A stretch of DNA of 64,000 bases from Sphingomonadaceae bacterium 3R27C6 (GTDB lineage Bacteria; Pseudomonadota; Alphaproteobacteria; Sphingomonadales; Sphingomonadaceae): positions 1 through 64,000 of the forward strand of contig SCNS01000012.1 of the NCBI GenBank assembly GCA_005503215.1, in the 5' to 3' direction. Numbering within the stretch: the stretch's first letter is position 1; every line of letters begins with the position of its first letter. The notes below the pieces were generated by a model. The model was not told the DNA's origin, did no database searches, and saw only the letters and a list, made by a program, of their open reading frames with translations. The position numbers and the translations under genes were made by a program. Positions 49,629 through 58,574 of this stretch are shown one piece after another.

Positions 49629-50708
49629 TCAATCCAGCTTCTTCTCGGCAAGGAACTGCGAGACCTGCTCCGCGATCTCGACATTGTTGAGGTCCGACAT
49701 CAGGAAATGCGTGTTGCCGCGAATGCCGATCTCCGGGAGATGCACCAGCCGCGCGTCGCCGCCGCGCTTGTTGATGGCGTCGACCCAGAGCCGGGCCATC
49801 GCAAGCCGCACCCGCCAATTGTCCTGTCCGCGTTCGGCGGTCGGCTCGACCGGGAAATTGTCGCCATAATAGATGATGATCGGAATGCGCGTGAGCTTCT
49901 CGAAATCCGCCAGCGGCACCGCCTCGGGCGAAAGGGTGCCGGCGGCACTCGGCATTGCCGGGGGCAGTTCGCCTTGTGGAAAGATGAAGCCGCTGCCCGG
50001 CTCGAACGCGACGATCGCCTTGACGTTCGGGTTTCGGATCGCGGTCAGCCAGCCAGGACCACCGCCTTGCGAGTGGGTGAAAAGGATGCCCGGCCCGGTC
50101 CGGTCGAACAGCGCCGACATCGCATCGGCGATGACCCCGGCATCATAAGGACCGGTGTTCGGCGTCACCGAGCGGAAGAACTGATCGAGCGTCTCGGGCT
50201 TGCGATCGAACTGCACGCCTTCGAAATAGTTTGGCCATTTGCCGATCCGGAACTGATCGAAGAAAAGCTGATCGTTCGGCGCCGGCTCGATCGTCGCCGC
50301 GGCGCTGCTGTTACCGGCGCGGCCACGGCGCGGCTGATCGACCAGATAGACCGGGAAACGGCGGCGAAGGAACAGCGTCTGAAAGCCTTCGCGGCCGTCG
50401 GGCGTCGTCTCCCAGCTACGCGCCGACTGGAAGGCACCGTGCAGCATGACGATCGGTAGCGCCCTGGAGTTCTGCGGCGCCTGGTAGAAGGAATAGAGAT
50501 GATCGGCGTGAAGCGTCTGTCCCGCGGCGGTGGGTTTGTTATTGTCGTATGCGCCGGGGGTGGCCGTCACCGTGCCGCCGACCGCAAAACTGCCTTGATC
50601 CGCGATGATCAGCGGATCGGCCTGCGCCGCGTGACTCATCGCGGCGGGGGCCGCGGCGATGCTGCAACCGATCCAAAGCGGCATGACATATCTCTTCCAG
50701 CGGCTCAT
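49629..50708 (-). CDS. Exported alpha/beta hydrolase
   Basis: The ATG at 50708 has AAGGAGCG seven bases upstream and gives a 359-residue precursor with a signal peptide ending AAMSHAAQA. The fold motifs are IVMLHGAFQSARSWE (oxyanion region), the nucleophile elbow FTHSQGGGPG, and IIIYYGDNFP with the late GNTHFLMSDL for acid and His. It resembles exported esterases annotated as alpha/beta-fold hydrolases in sphingomonads. It is first of three co-directional genes and is divergent from a LysR gene, so it is probably LysR-regulated. Confidence 0.85.
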   Translation of the reverse strand: MSRWKRYVMPLWIGCSIAAAPAAMSHAAQADPLIIADQGSFAVGGTVTATPGAYDNNKPTAAGQTLHADHLYSFYQAPQNSRALPIVMLHGAFQSARSWETTPDGREGFQTLFLRRRFPVYLVDQPRRGRAGNSSAAATIEPAPNDQLFFDQFRIGKWPNYFEGVQFDRKPETLDQFFRSVTPNTGPYDAGVIADAMSALFDRTGPGILFTHSQGGGPGWLTAIRNPNVKAIVAFEPGSGFIFPQGELPPAMPSAAGTLSPEAVPLADFEKLTRIPIIIYYGDNFPVEPTAERGQDNWRVRLAMARLWVDAINKRGGDARLVHLPEIGIRGNTHFLMSDLNNVEIAEQVSQFLAEKKLD

Positions 50709-50758
50709 CAGACGCTCCTTGGCGAAGGGGGAGCCACCTTTTACCGCAAAGCCCCTCG

Positions 50759-50774
50759 TGCAATTAGCCGCGCA
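50759..50774. promoter_or_regulatory. Possible LysR-type binding site
   Basis: TGC-N10-GCA, a dyad of the general LysR form, lies in the 98-base interval between the divergent hydrolase and lysR start codons. The arms are only three bases, so this is weak evidence. Confidence 0.25.
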
Positions 50775-50806
50775 ATGTGAGATGAACTTGTGAATTAGCT
50801 TCAGTA

Positions 50807-51715
50807 ATGGAGAGGCGCGTGCCGCGGCAGAATCTGGCAGATCTCGAAGCCTTTGCCGTGGTCGCACAGGAAGGGAGCTTCACGCGCGCGGCGGCGCGCC
50901 TTGGCGTCTCGCCCTCGGCGCTCAGCCACCGGATACGCAAGCTGGAGGCGCGGCTCGGTCTCCGGCTTCTCGCCCGGACGACGCGCCGCGTCGCGACGAC
51001 CGAGGCCGGGGAGCGGCTGCTCGATGCGCTGCGCCCCGCCATCGAAACGATCGACCGGCAGCTTGCCGAGCTCAGCGAGCTGCGTGAGCGCCCCTCAGGA
51101 AACATTCGTATCACCGCTTCTGATCATGCGACACGGACCTTGCTCTGGCCGGCGATCGACGAATTTCTCAGGCGTTATCCGGACATCAAGGTCGAGATCA
51201 ACGCCGAGTCCGGGCTCACCGATATTGTCGCCGAACGCTATGACGCGGGTGTCCGGCTTGGCGAACAGGTCGCCAAGGACATGATCGCGGTGCGGATAGG
51301 GCCGCCACTGCGCATGGTGGCGGTCGCGGCCCCCACCTATCTGGAAGTCCATGGAATCCCGCAGACCCCGCACGACCTTACACAGCACAAGTGCATCAAC
51401 CTGCGCATGTGGAGTTCGGGCGGCCTTTATGCCTGGGAGTTCGAGAAGGATGGGCAAGCCGTCAATGTTCGCGTCGAGGGACAGGTCATATTGAATAGCG
51501 GCCATTTGATCCTCGAGGCTGCACTGGCGGGGCATGGCATCGCCTTCCTTATGGACGATTATGTCGTCCAAGGCGTCGAGACGGGCCAGCTGCTGCACAT
51601 ACTGGAAGACTGGTGTCCGCCATTCGACGGCTACCATCTCTATTATCCGAGCCGCCGGCAACCGACGCCGGCGTTCAGTCTGCTCGTAGAAGCGCTACGT
51701 TATCGGCCGGCGTGA
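50807..51715 (+). CDS. LysR family transcriptional regulator
   Basis: The 302-residue protein has a winged helix-turn-helix (LEAFAVVAQEGSFTRAAARLGVSPSALSHRI in two stretches, residues about 12-45) and a periplasmic-binding-like effector domain (GNIRITASDHATRTLLWPAI onward). It belongs to the large group of alphaproteobacterial LysR regulators similar to those next to hydrolase or cupin genes. It is divergent from the three-gene hydrolase operon, which it probably controls. The inducer is unknown. Confidence 0.92.
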   Translation: MERRVPRQNLADLEAFAVVAQEGSFTRAAARLGVSPSALSHRIRKLEARLGLRLLARTTRRVATTEAGERLLDALRPAIETIDRQLAELSELRERPSGNIRITASDHATRTLLWPAIDEFLRRYPDIKVEINAESGLTDIVAERYDAGVRLGEQVAKDMIAVRIGPPLRMVAVAAPTYLEVHGIPQTPHDLTQHKCINLRMWSSGGLYAWEFEKDGQAVNVRVEGQVILNSGHLILEAALAGHGIAFLMDDYVVQGVETGQLLHILEDWCPPFDGYHLYYPSRRQPTPAFSLLVEALRYRPA

Positions 51716-51883
51716 GCGGCCCATGCCGTCGCTCTTTGTCCACGGCGTGGCTGCAACGCGCCCTCCGAGCCGGCGCCGAAGGCCAAGGCCTAGTGGAGCC
51801 CCGAAGGTCACGGCCGGATCACCGGGATCCTGCCTGGCGTCTGAGCGCCCTGCAAACAGCGTGCTTGGCTTCTGCCGACCGCA

Positions 51884-51896
51884 ACCTGTATAGACG
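51884..51896. promoter_or_regulatory. Operator-like half-match before gntR (ACCTGTATAGACG)
   Basis: On the minus strand this reads CGTCTATACAGGT. It shares the 9-base core TATACAGGT with the site before the TonB-receptor operon, and lies four bases upstream of the gntR start codon. Autorepression by the GntR protein is a reasonable inference. Confidence 0.5.
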
Positions 51897-51900
51897 GGTT

Positions 51901-52701
51901 ATGGATTTTACCACTCGCACGCCCGGACGCGGATCAAAGCTTTCGACTGGATCCGCAGCCACCCGGCCCCGCGGCCCCGACGACGAAAATGACCGGTCTC
52001 CGCCTCGTTACGCCGCCATCAAGCAGAGCATTTGCGATGCCGTTCGCGACGGACATCTGAAGCCGGGCGACCGGGTGCCGTCGGAAGCCGAGCTGGTCCA
52101 ACAGTTCGACGTGTCGCGCATGACCGCCAATCGGGCCCTACGCGAGCTACAGGCCGCGGGCGTTCTCGTGCGCCGCGCGGGCAGCGGATCGTTCATCGCC
52201 GAGCCCAAGCCGATCGGCCAGATGATCGAAATCCGCAATATCGCCGAAGAAATCCGGGAGCGCGGGCATATCTATCGGGCGCGCGTCGTGCAGAATGACG
52301 AGATACGCGCCAATGCCGACATGGCGGCGCTGCTCGAGGTTCCGATCGGGACCAGGCTGTTCCACTCGATCATCGTGCATCATGAAGCCGAGTTCCCGAT
52401 CCAGCTCGAAGAACGTTTCGTGCTCGCGTCGGCCGCCCCCGATTATGGCAAGATGGACTTCACGCAGATGACGCCGAACGAATATCTGACAAGGACGGCG
52501 CCTCTCGAGCGCGTCGAACATCGGGTTCGCGCCGAGATGCCCGACGCGCGCACCCACAGCATGCTGGGGCTCTCGGACGGCGAACCCGTGCTGCGGATGA
52601 CGCGCCGGACATGGAGCCATTCGCGCCTCGTCAGCCACGCCTGGCTGACGCATCCCGGATCGCGCTTTGAGCTGTCGGCCGCCTTCTCGATCGACGACTG
52701 A
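51901..52701 (+). CDS. GntR family regulator, HutC subfamily
   Basis: The 266-residue protein has a disordered 35-residue leader, a GntR winged helix (AIKQSICDAVRDGHLKPGD then VSRMTANRALRELQAAGVLV), and a C-terminal UTRA effector domain (IAEEIRERGHIYRARV, HHEAEFPIQLEERFVL). The overall pattern is that of HutC, the histidine-utilisation repressor. No hut genes are in the window. The nearest targets are the TonB receptor/PepSY operon on the opposite strand, which has a matching operator-like sequence. Ligand is therefore uncertain. Confidence 0.9.
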   Translation: MDFTTRTPGRGSKLSTGSAATRPRGPDDENDRSPPRYAAIKQSICDAVRDGHLKPGDRVPSEAELVQQFDVSRMTANRALRELQAAGVLVRRAGSGSFIAEPKPIGQMIEIRNIAEEIRERGHIYRARVVQNDEIRANADMAALLEVPIGTRLFHSIIVHHEAEFPIQLEERFVLASAAPDYGKMDFTQMTPNEYLTRTAPLERVEHRVRAEMPDARTHSMLGLSDGEPVLRMTRRTWSHSRLVSHAWLTHPGSRFELSAAFSIDD

Positions 52702-52712
52702 CCGCCGGCAGG

Positions 52713-53447
52713 TCAGGCCGCGCTGCGGGTGACGACGGGTTTGCGGCGTCGGCGCAGCCAGCGGAAGTCGGCGCGGCTGAAACTCTTGAACAGCAGGTAG
52801 AAGCCGGTGCCCGAGAGCCATAACGCGCCGAAGGCGACGAAGATGATCAGCGGGTGATTGAAGCTCTTCCGGTTCACATAATCCATATTGTGGAGCATCC
52901 AGAAGAAATCCCACGTCCGCCAGCTGTCGCCGCGCATGACAAGAAAGCGCGCGGTGTCGAGCGACACATAGGCGCTGCTATTCTCGGCATCGGCGAAGTC
53001 GACCCGCCACATCGCGCCTTCATGGTCGCGCGATTCGAGGTTGGGCTTCGCGAGCACGCTCACCTTGCGGATCGGCGCCTCGTTCATCATCGATGCGATG
53101 TCGCGCGCCATCTGCTCGTCGACATGGACCGTCTCGCCGCTCGTCGCATCGACGAGGCGCGTGCCCTTGGTCGTGCGAAGTTCATAGATCGGGCGCGCGC
53201 CGAGATCGCGCAGGACGATTCCGGTGACGGGTTCGTGGCGCGGCAGCGCCGCAACGTCGAAATATTCGCCGGCCGGCAGCGGGTGCGCGTGCGACATGCC
53301 GCCGCCGTGCCCGCCGACCTTGTCCTTGTCGAGCAGCGCCATCACCGAGCCGCTCAGGGCCCAGAGCAGGAATTGAAGCCCGAGGATCAGGCCGACCCAT
53401 TTGTGGATGCGCCGGAAAAATAGCGGCGTCAGGCGTATCTTCTTCAT
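52713..53447 (-). CDS. PepSY-domain membrane protein
   Basis: The 244-residue protein has an N-terminal helix (KWVGLILGLQFLLWALSGSVM) preceded by RRIHKW, and a C-terminal helix (LIIFVAFGALWLSGTGFYLLF). Between them is a periplasmic region with PepSY-like segments. A His- and Gly-rich loop (GGHGGGMSHAHP) could bind metal. It overlaps the upstream PepSY gene by four bases. PepSY transmembrane proteins with this layout are found with TonB-dependent receptors and may reduce ferric substrates or transfer them. Confidence 0.85.
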   Translation of the reverse strand: MKKIRLTPLFFRRIHKWVGLILGLQFLLWALSGSVMALLDKDKVGGHGGGMSHAHPLPAGEYFDVAALPRHEPVTGIVLRDLGARPIYELRTTKGTRLVDATSGETVHVDEQMARDIASMMNEAPIRKVSVLAKPNLESRDHEGAMWRVDFADAENSSAYVSLDTARFLVMRGDSWRTWDFFWMLHNMDYVNRKSFNHPLIIFVAFGALWLSGTGFYLLFKSFSRADFRWLRRRRKPVVTRSAA

Positions 53448-54148
53448 GCCTTCTTCCCCTTACGGCGCTTGAAAGACCAGATCAGCAGCCAGGCCCCCGT
53501 CAGCGCCATCGCGAACGCGCTCCAGGTCGCGACGCGAAGCAGCGGATTGTTGACGTCGGTCCGCTCGTCATAGTCCATGATGTGAAGCATCCACGCGAAG
53601 TCGAAGGCGCGCCAGAGTGCGTGGCGCCGCGAAATCAGCTCGCCCGTCTGCGGCGAGAGGTAGAGCGTCGGGCGGTTCCAGCCCTCGAACTCGACCTGCC
53701 AATAGGGCGGCTCCCGCGACTGCATTTCCTGCGGCGCCTTGGTCAGCAGGCGTACCGACACGATCTTGCCGTCGCCGGTGTAGATGCGCCGCGCCTGCTC
53801 GCGGACCTGGGACTCGGTAAGCGCAGGCAGCGGCGCACCCGAGCGGGCATCGAACAGCCGCGCTCCCTCGGGAGTTTCTGCGCGCCAGACGGGGCGATCG
53901 AAGAACCGCTGCAAGCGAACCTCGGACGCACCCGGCGCGGCCGCAACGATCCGCGACGGCGGCGCCAGGCCCGCCAAGTCGAATGATTGGGTCATCGGCG
54001 CGCGCACGAGATGGTCGCCATGGATGGTGTCGATATGCACGACCACCATGTAGAAGCCGGTCAGCGTCCAGAGCAGAGCCTGGACGCCGACCACCAGGGC
54101 CAGCCATTTATGCGTTCGCCGGACGAGCAGAGGCCAACGTATCGCCAT
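53444..54148 (-). CDS. PepSY-domain membrane protein
   Basis: The ATG at 54148 follows GAGGG by seven bases and gives 234 residues. The layout matches the next gene: RRTHKWLALVVGVQALLWTLTG at the N terminus, a periplasmic PepSY-like region (VREQARRIYTGDGKIVSVRL, LYLSPQTGELISRRH), and a C-terminal helix. The two are probably paralogues from a duplication. It starts ten bases after the TonB receptor stop and overlaps the next gene by four bases, so the three genes are co-transcribed. Confidence 0.85.
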   Translation of the reverse strand: MAIRWPLLVRRTHKWLALVVGVQALLWTLTGFYMVVVHIDTIHGDHLVRAPMTQSFDLAGLAPPSRIVAAAPGASEVRLQRFFDRPVWRAETPEGARLFDARSGAPLPALTESQVREQARRIYTGDGKIVSVRLLTKAPQEMQSREPPYWQVEFEGWNRPTLYLSPQTGELISRRHALWRAFDFAWMLHIMDYDERTDVNNPLLRVATWSAFAMALTGAWLLIWSFKRRKGKKA

Positions 54149-54158
54149 GTCGATACCC

Positions 54159-56861
54159 TCAAAAAGCCGTCCGGAAGCCGACGTAGAAACGCCGTCCGAG
54201 CAGGTCATAGGTCATCGTGTCGGTGTTCGCATCGGTGAAGCTCTGGATATAGGGCGCCTTGCGATCGAAAAGATTGTCGACGCCGACCTGGAAGCGGGTC
54301 TTTTCGTCGATTTCGAAAGCGACCTGGAGATTGTGGTAGAAGACATTCGGCGTGCTGTAGCCGATCTCGCCGGGGGCCGCATTGAAGTCGGTCGCCTTGC
54401 CGACCCACTGCGTCGACCAGGTCGCGCTGACACCGTCCTTTTCGGCGGTCAGCACGCCATAGCCGCGCCATTTCGGATAGCCGCCGTTGCCGCCCCCGAT
54501 GAAGCCATCGAAATCGATCGGCGCGCCGCCGGGGAAAGGCAGCACGACATATTTGTTGAGGTAAGTGAGGTTGACGTCGAGCGAGATGTTCACGCTGCCG
54601 ATGCCGCCCGCATATACGAGGCCGAGGTCGAGCCCGTTCATTTCCTCGCGGCCGGTGTTGATCGGCTGCGCGGAGAGGAAGGTAACCTCGCCGGTCAGCG
54701 GGCTGCGCGTGAAATCGTCGCAGAAGGGATGCGACAGGTTCGTGCTCGCATAACAGATGGCGAGCTTGGTCGAGCCCGGAATCGCGCGGATCGCGTCCTT
54801 GATCTTGATGTCGAACCAGTCGGCGGTGAGCGACAGGCCGGGGATCAGCCCCTTGGGGGTGATGACCGTGCCGACCGTCCAGGTCGTCGAACTTTCGGGT
54901 TTCAGATTCTCATTACCGCCGACGGTGGTGAGAATCGTGGTGCCGAGCTGGACATAGTTTGCCGGCACGCCTGACGCCTGACAATTGGCGATCAGCCCCG
55001 CATTGCCGCTGGTCGAATAGCGCGAGCAAGGATCGGTCGTCGTCAGATTGCCTTCGGACACGCCGCCGAACAATTCGGGGACGTTCGGGATGCGGAAACC
55101 GGTGCCGTAGGTGCCGCGCAGGCGGAAGCTGTCGCTGATCATCCAGTCGAGGCTGGCCTTATAGTTCCAGTCGCTGCCGAACAGGTCATAGTCGGAGTAG
55201 CGCACCGCGCCATCGAGCGTCAGCGCCTCGAAGAAGGGCCTGTCGGCAAGGATCGGCACCGACAGCTCGAGATAGGCTTCCTTGGCGACGCTCGTTCCCG
55301 AGATCGGGCTTTGCTGGTTGGTGTTGGCGATGCCGAGCACGGTCAGCGGATCGGGATCGCGCCAGCCCTTTTCCTTGCGATAGACGACACCCGCCGCGAA
55401 GGAGACGGGGCCCGCGGGCAGCTTGAACAGGTCGCCGTTGATATCGGCGGTGACCGTCGCGAGCTCATTGCCGCCGCGGTCGCGCGAGGTGAAGAGAATA
55501 TAGTCGAGGACCTCGGGCGTCAGGTCACCGAAACCGAGATAGTCGGCGCACGGGATCGTCGCACCGGCGGCGAGGCTGCACTTGGTCGTGTCGATCGTGT
55601 TGCGGACACGCTCGAGATTGGCGATGTTCGTCGAACCGTCGACCGCGGTGTTGCGGCCGAACGCGCCCGCGATTTCCCATCCCCAATTGTTCGAGAGCTT
55701 GCCGCGGAGGCCGAACGTACCCTGCCAGGTGTCGGTTTCCTGGAAGAATTGGCGCGGGCCGGGCTCGGCGAGGCGGCGCTGGATGAGGACGATATTCTGC
55801 CCCGTCGGATTGGTGGGATTGCTCGCCGCGATCGAGAGGTTGCGCAGCGTTCCGGGCGTCGCGATCTGGTTCGACTTGCGGAAGGTGTAAAGGAATTCGC
55901 CGAACGCCTCGATATCGTCGGTCAAATCATAGTCGGCGAAGAAGGCCGTGCTGACGCGCTCGACGGGACTAACCGCGTTGAGGAACGGGTTCGAGTTGAA
56001 ATTGTGCTTCGCCGCGCTGTACGGCTCGAAGAAATTGCCATTACCGCCCAGCACCTGATTGAAGTTGATCTGCTGGCCGTTCGGCAGCACCGCGCGGCCG
56101 CCGATCGTCGAGGCGCTGTTGACGCAGCTCAGCATGCCGGGCGTGGTTTCCGCCAGCGAGCAGGGCGCTCGGCTCGCCATGTTGACCGCCTTGGTCTTCT
56201 GATAGGTGACGGCCGCCATGAAGCCGCCGCGATCATTGCGGACGCCCCAGAGGAGGTCGGCGGTAAAGTCCGACCCGTCGCCCTTTTCGGTGAGACCCTG
56301 ACGCACGCTGAGGCCAAGACCTTCGTAGTCGGTGCGGGTCACGAGGTTGACGACGCCCGCCATCGCGTCGGCGCCATAGATCGCCGAGGCGCCGTCCTTG
56401 AGCACATCGGTGCGTGCTAGCGCCGCGACGGGAATCATGTTGAGGTCGGGCGAGGAGTTCGCCCCGGTGCCGCCCGCGACAAGGCGGCGGCCGTTGAGCA
56501 GGACGAGGGTGCGCTTGATGCCGAGACCGCGCAGGTTCACCTGCGCCGTGCCATATCCATTGTTCGCCCAATAGGCCGAAGTCTGGTTGCCCGCGAAGCC
56601 GGCGTTGGCGGGCAAGCGCTGCAGCACCGTCTCGATATTGACGACACCGGTATTTTCGATCTGCTCGGCGGATACCACGGTCGCCGGTCCGACCCCGGCG
56701 AGATCCTGGCGGCGAATGCGCGACCCGGTCACAACGATATCGCTGCCGCTGGTCGCGCCTTCAGCGCCCGTCTCGGGTGCCGACTCGGCCTGCGCGAATG
56801 CTGGCGCGGAAATGCCCGCACAAGCCGCTGCACCGGCGAGCAAAACTGTCCTGATCTTCAT
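54159..56861 (-). CDS. TonB-dependent outer membrane receptor
   Basis: The 900-residue receptor has a signal peptide ending APAFAQA, a TonB-box-like stretch DIVVTGSRIRR, a plug domain (NLRGLGIKRTLVLLNGRRL, LKDGASAIYGADAMAGVVN) and a large barrel ending in an aromatic residue (YVGFRTAF). It is of the long sphingomonad/Caulobacter type whose substrates are rarely known. The barrel has several Cys-bearing loops. It heads an operon with two PepSY proteins and has a TGTATATACA operator-like site upstream, which suggests control by the GntR protein encoded to its right in transcription direction. Confidence 0.92.
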   Translation of the reverse strand: MKIRTVLLAGAAACAGISAPAFAQAESAPETGAEGATSGSDIVVTGSRIRRQDLAGVGPATVVSAEQIENTGVVNIETVLQRLPANAGFAGNQTSAYWANNGYGTAQVNLRGLGIKRTLVLLNGRRLVAGGTGANSSPDLNMIPVAALARTDVLKDGASAIYGADAMAGVVNLVTRTDYEGLGLSVRQGLTEKGDGSDFTADLLWGVRNDRGGFMAAVTYQKTKAVNMASRAPCSLAETTPGMLSCVNSASTIGGRAVLPNGQQINFNQVLGGNGNFFEPYSAAKHNFNSNPFLNAVSPVERVSTAFFADYDLTDDIEAFGEFLYTFRKSNQIATPGTLRNLSIAASNPTNPTGQNIVLIQRRLAEPGPRQFFQETDTWQGTFGLRGKLSNNWGWEIAGAFGRNTAVDGSTNIANLERVRNTIDTTKCSLAAGATIPCADYLGFGDLTPEVLDYILFTSRDRGGNELATVTADINGDLFKLPAGPVSFAAGVVYRKEKGWRDPDPLTVLGIANTNQQSPISGTSVAKEAYLELSVPILADRPFFEALTLDGAVRYSDYDLFGSDWNYKASLDWMISDSFRLRGTYGTGFRIPNVPELFGGVSEGNLTTTDPCSRYSTSGNAGLIANCQASGVPANYVQLGTTILTTVGGNENLKPESSTTWTVGTVITPKGLIPGLSLTADWFDIKIKDAIRAIPGSTKLAICYASTNLSHPFCDDFTRSPLTGEVTFLSAQPINTGREEMNGLDLGLVYAGGIGSVNISLDVNLTYLNKYVVLPFPGGAPIDFDGFIGGGNGGYPKWRGYGVLTAEKDGVSATWSTQWVGKATDFNAAPGEIGYSTPNVFYHNLQVAFEIDEKTRFQVGVDNLFDRKAPYIQSFTDANTDTMTYDLLGRRFYVGFRTAF

Positions 56862-56908
56862 CGCGAAACCCCCTTCTGGTTGCGTTACCCACCTCAGAGA
56901 GCATCAAA

Positions 56909-56921
56909 TGTATATACAGGT
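56909..56921. promoter_or_regulatory. TGTATATACA palindrome upstream of TonB-receptor operon
   Basis: TGTATATACA is a perfect 10-base palindrome and continues as TGTATATACAGGT. It is 48 bases upstream of the receptor start. TGTA-N2-TACA sites are typical of HutC-type GntR regulators, and a related sequence precedes the gntR gene at 51884-51896. Confidence 0.6.
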
Positions 56922-56939
56922 CAACAAAAATTTTCGTTG

Positions 56940-57380
56940 AAGATCAATGTCTTATATTCGCATCAGCAACGCGCAACCGGTCCGTATAATACGCATCCGA
57001 AGCATTTACCCCTCACGCTGAATGACATTTTTTTGAACGCGGGCGGCGATGCGTGCCGGGCGTCGGCCAGGCCGTAAAAACCAAAGACTGACCCTCGCCG
57101 CCGAAGGCCGCCACGTCGAAGGCGTTCCCGCCCCCCATCGGGCATTTCCATCCCCGGCGACTCGCGCGGGATACCGGACCCGCGAGTCCCTTCATCGCTT
57201 TCAGTCGTTCGCGAAGGAGCGGCGGCGGGAGATTCCGCTGCCTTCGGCCGGGCCGGGCCCGCGCCGGGTCGGGCGATGATCACCAGCTAGATAGCGGCGT
57301 CGCCTGCCAAAGCCTGGAGCGCACGGCGGCGACAGGAGTGCACACGATGTGCCTCCTCCCGATGCGCCGCCCGCCGCGGC
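56940..57380. other. Non-coding interval between TonB receptor and copB
   Basis: No confident gene is present. The left part (56940-57040) is AT-richer and likely holds promoter DNA. From about 57010 to 57195 the minus strand can be read as a short peptide with a GGGNAFDVAAFGGEGQSLVF segment, but it lacks a good ribosome site and may be a repeat element or gene remnant. GC-rich potential hairpins lie around 57230-57280. Confidence 0.4.
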
Positions 57381-58574
57381 TCAAAACCAGGCGCGTATCC
57401 CCGCGACGAAGCTGACCCCGCTCGCATCCTCGCCCGCCGCGCGGGCAAAGCGCGCGGTATCGCCCACCTTGCGCGCCCATTCGACACCGACATAGGGCGC
57501 GAACTCCCTGACAATTTCGTAGCGCAGGCGAAGCCCGAGCTCGACGTCGGACAGGCCGGAACCCGTTCCGGTTTCGGGCACATCCTGCGCCGAGAAATTG
57601 AGTTCGGCCATCGGCTGGAGGATGAGCTTCTGGGTGATGCGCTGGTCGTAATAACCCTCGAGGCGGGCGAGCAGGTCGCCCTTGTTCGAGAGGAACAACG
57701 CGCCCTCGACTTCGAACCAATAGGGCGCCAGCCCCTCGAAGCCGATCGTCGCATAGGTGCGGTCGGGCCCCGAGCCCAAATCCTGCCGGATGCCCGCCTG
57801 CGCGTTGAAATAGGGGCCGATCGCGCGGCTGTAGAGCGCCTGCACTTCGGCACCCTCGATGCCTTCGCCGAAAACGCCTTCGCCTTCGCTCTTGATCGTC
57901 AGCCGGTTGATGTCGCCGCCGTACCAGGCCTCACCAGCCCAGCGGAAGCCGTCGCTGCCCTTGCGCGCCTGATATTCGGCGAGATTGAAGCTGATAAAGG
58001 CGATGGTCTGCGCGCCATTCTCCTTCATCATCTCGTGGCGCGAATGTTCCATTTCAGCGCTCGGATAGATGCGGTCGGCATACCAGTCGGACGGGGGCGC
58101 GGGCGCGGTGGCGTCGCCTGGGGGCAAATCGGTGCCGCTGGCGCCGCGCTTGGCTTCCGTCGTGCCCGCGGCCTTCGGGGTGCAATGGCCCATGCTCGCA
58201 TGCTCGGGCGTGCAGTCGGGGTCGGACGGAGACATCGCGCCATGGTCCATCGCGTCCATGGCGGGTCCGCTCTTGTTCATGGGCTCGGGCGTGCAATGAC
58301 CCATGGCCGCATGTTCGGGCGCGCAGCCCGGGGCTTCGACCGGGGACCCCATATCCTGCATGGCACCATGATCCATCGGCTCGGCCGGCGCGTCGCCGGT
58401 GGGCGCGGGCGGGGCGACAGGTGCTGGCGAAGGCGCGGGGGCGGGCGCAGGCTTGGGTGCCGGCGTCGGCGCGGGCGCCGTTCCGTGCATCGAATGATCC
58501 ATCGACTGGGCCGCCGCGGGGGCGGCGAAGGCGAGCGGCGCGATGCCCGCGAGCAGGAGAGCGATCCGGGTCAT
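57381..58574 (-). CDS. copB: Copper resistance outer membrane protein CopB
   Basis: The ATG at 58574 overlaps the copA stop (ATGA) and gives a 397-residue precursor with a signal peptide ending AAPAAAQ. The N-terminal 170 residues are a Met/His/Pro-rich copper-binding region (MDHSMHGT, MDHGAMQDMG) with two copies of C(A/T)PEHA(A/S)MGHCTP. The C-terminal domain is the CopB beta barrel (ADRIYPSAEMEHSRHEMMKE, FAPYVGVEWARKVGDTARF) ending in WF. It handles copper at the outer membrane, together with CopA. Confidence 0.93.
   Translation of the reverse strand: MTRIALLLAGIAPLAFAAPAAAQSMDHSMHGTAPAPTPAPKPAPAPAPSPAPVAPPAPTGDAPAEPMDHGAMQDMGSPVEAPGCAPEHAAMGHCTPEPMNKSGPAMDAMDHGAMSPSDPDCTPEHASMGHCTPKAAGTTEAKRGASGTDLPPGDATAPAPPSDWYADRIYPSAEMEHSRHEMMKENGAQTIAFISFNLAEYQARKGSDGFRWAGEAWYGGDINRLTIKSEGEGVFGEGIEGAEVQALYSRAIGPYFNAQAGIRQDLGSGPDRTYATIGFEGLAPYWFEVEGALFLSNKGDLLARLEGYYDQRITQKLILQPMAELNFSAQDVPETGTGSGLSDVELGLRLRYEIVREFAPYVGVEWARKVGDTARFARAAGEDASGVSFVAGIRAWF

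Noticed and set aside
56963-57283. 106-codon minus-strand frame in the gap before copB
   Set aside because: It has Arg/Pro-rich random composition, no ribosome site and no family likeness. A different frame in the same place looks slightly more ordered but is also unsupported.
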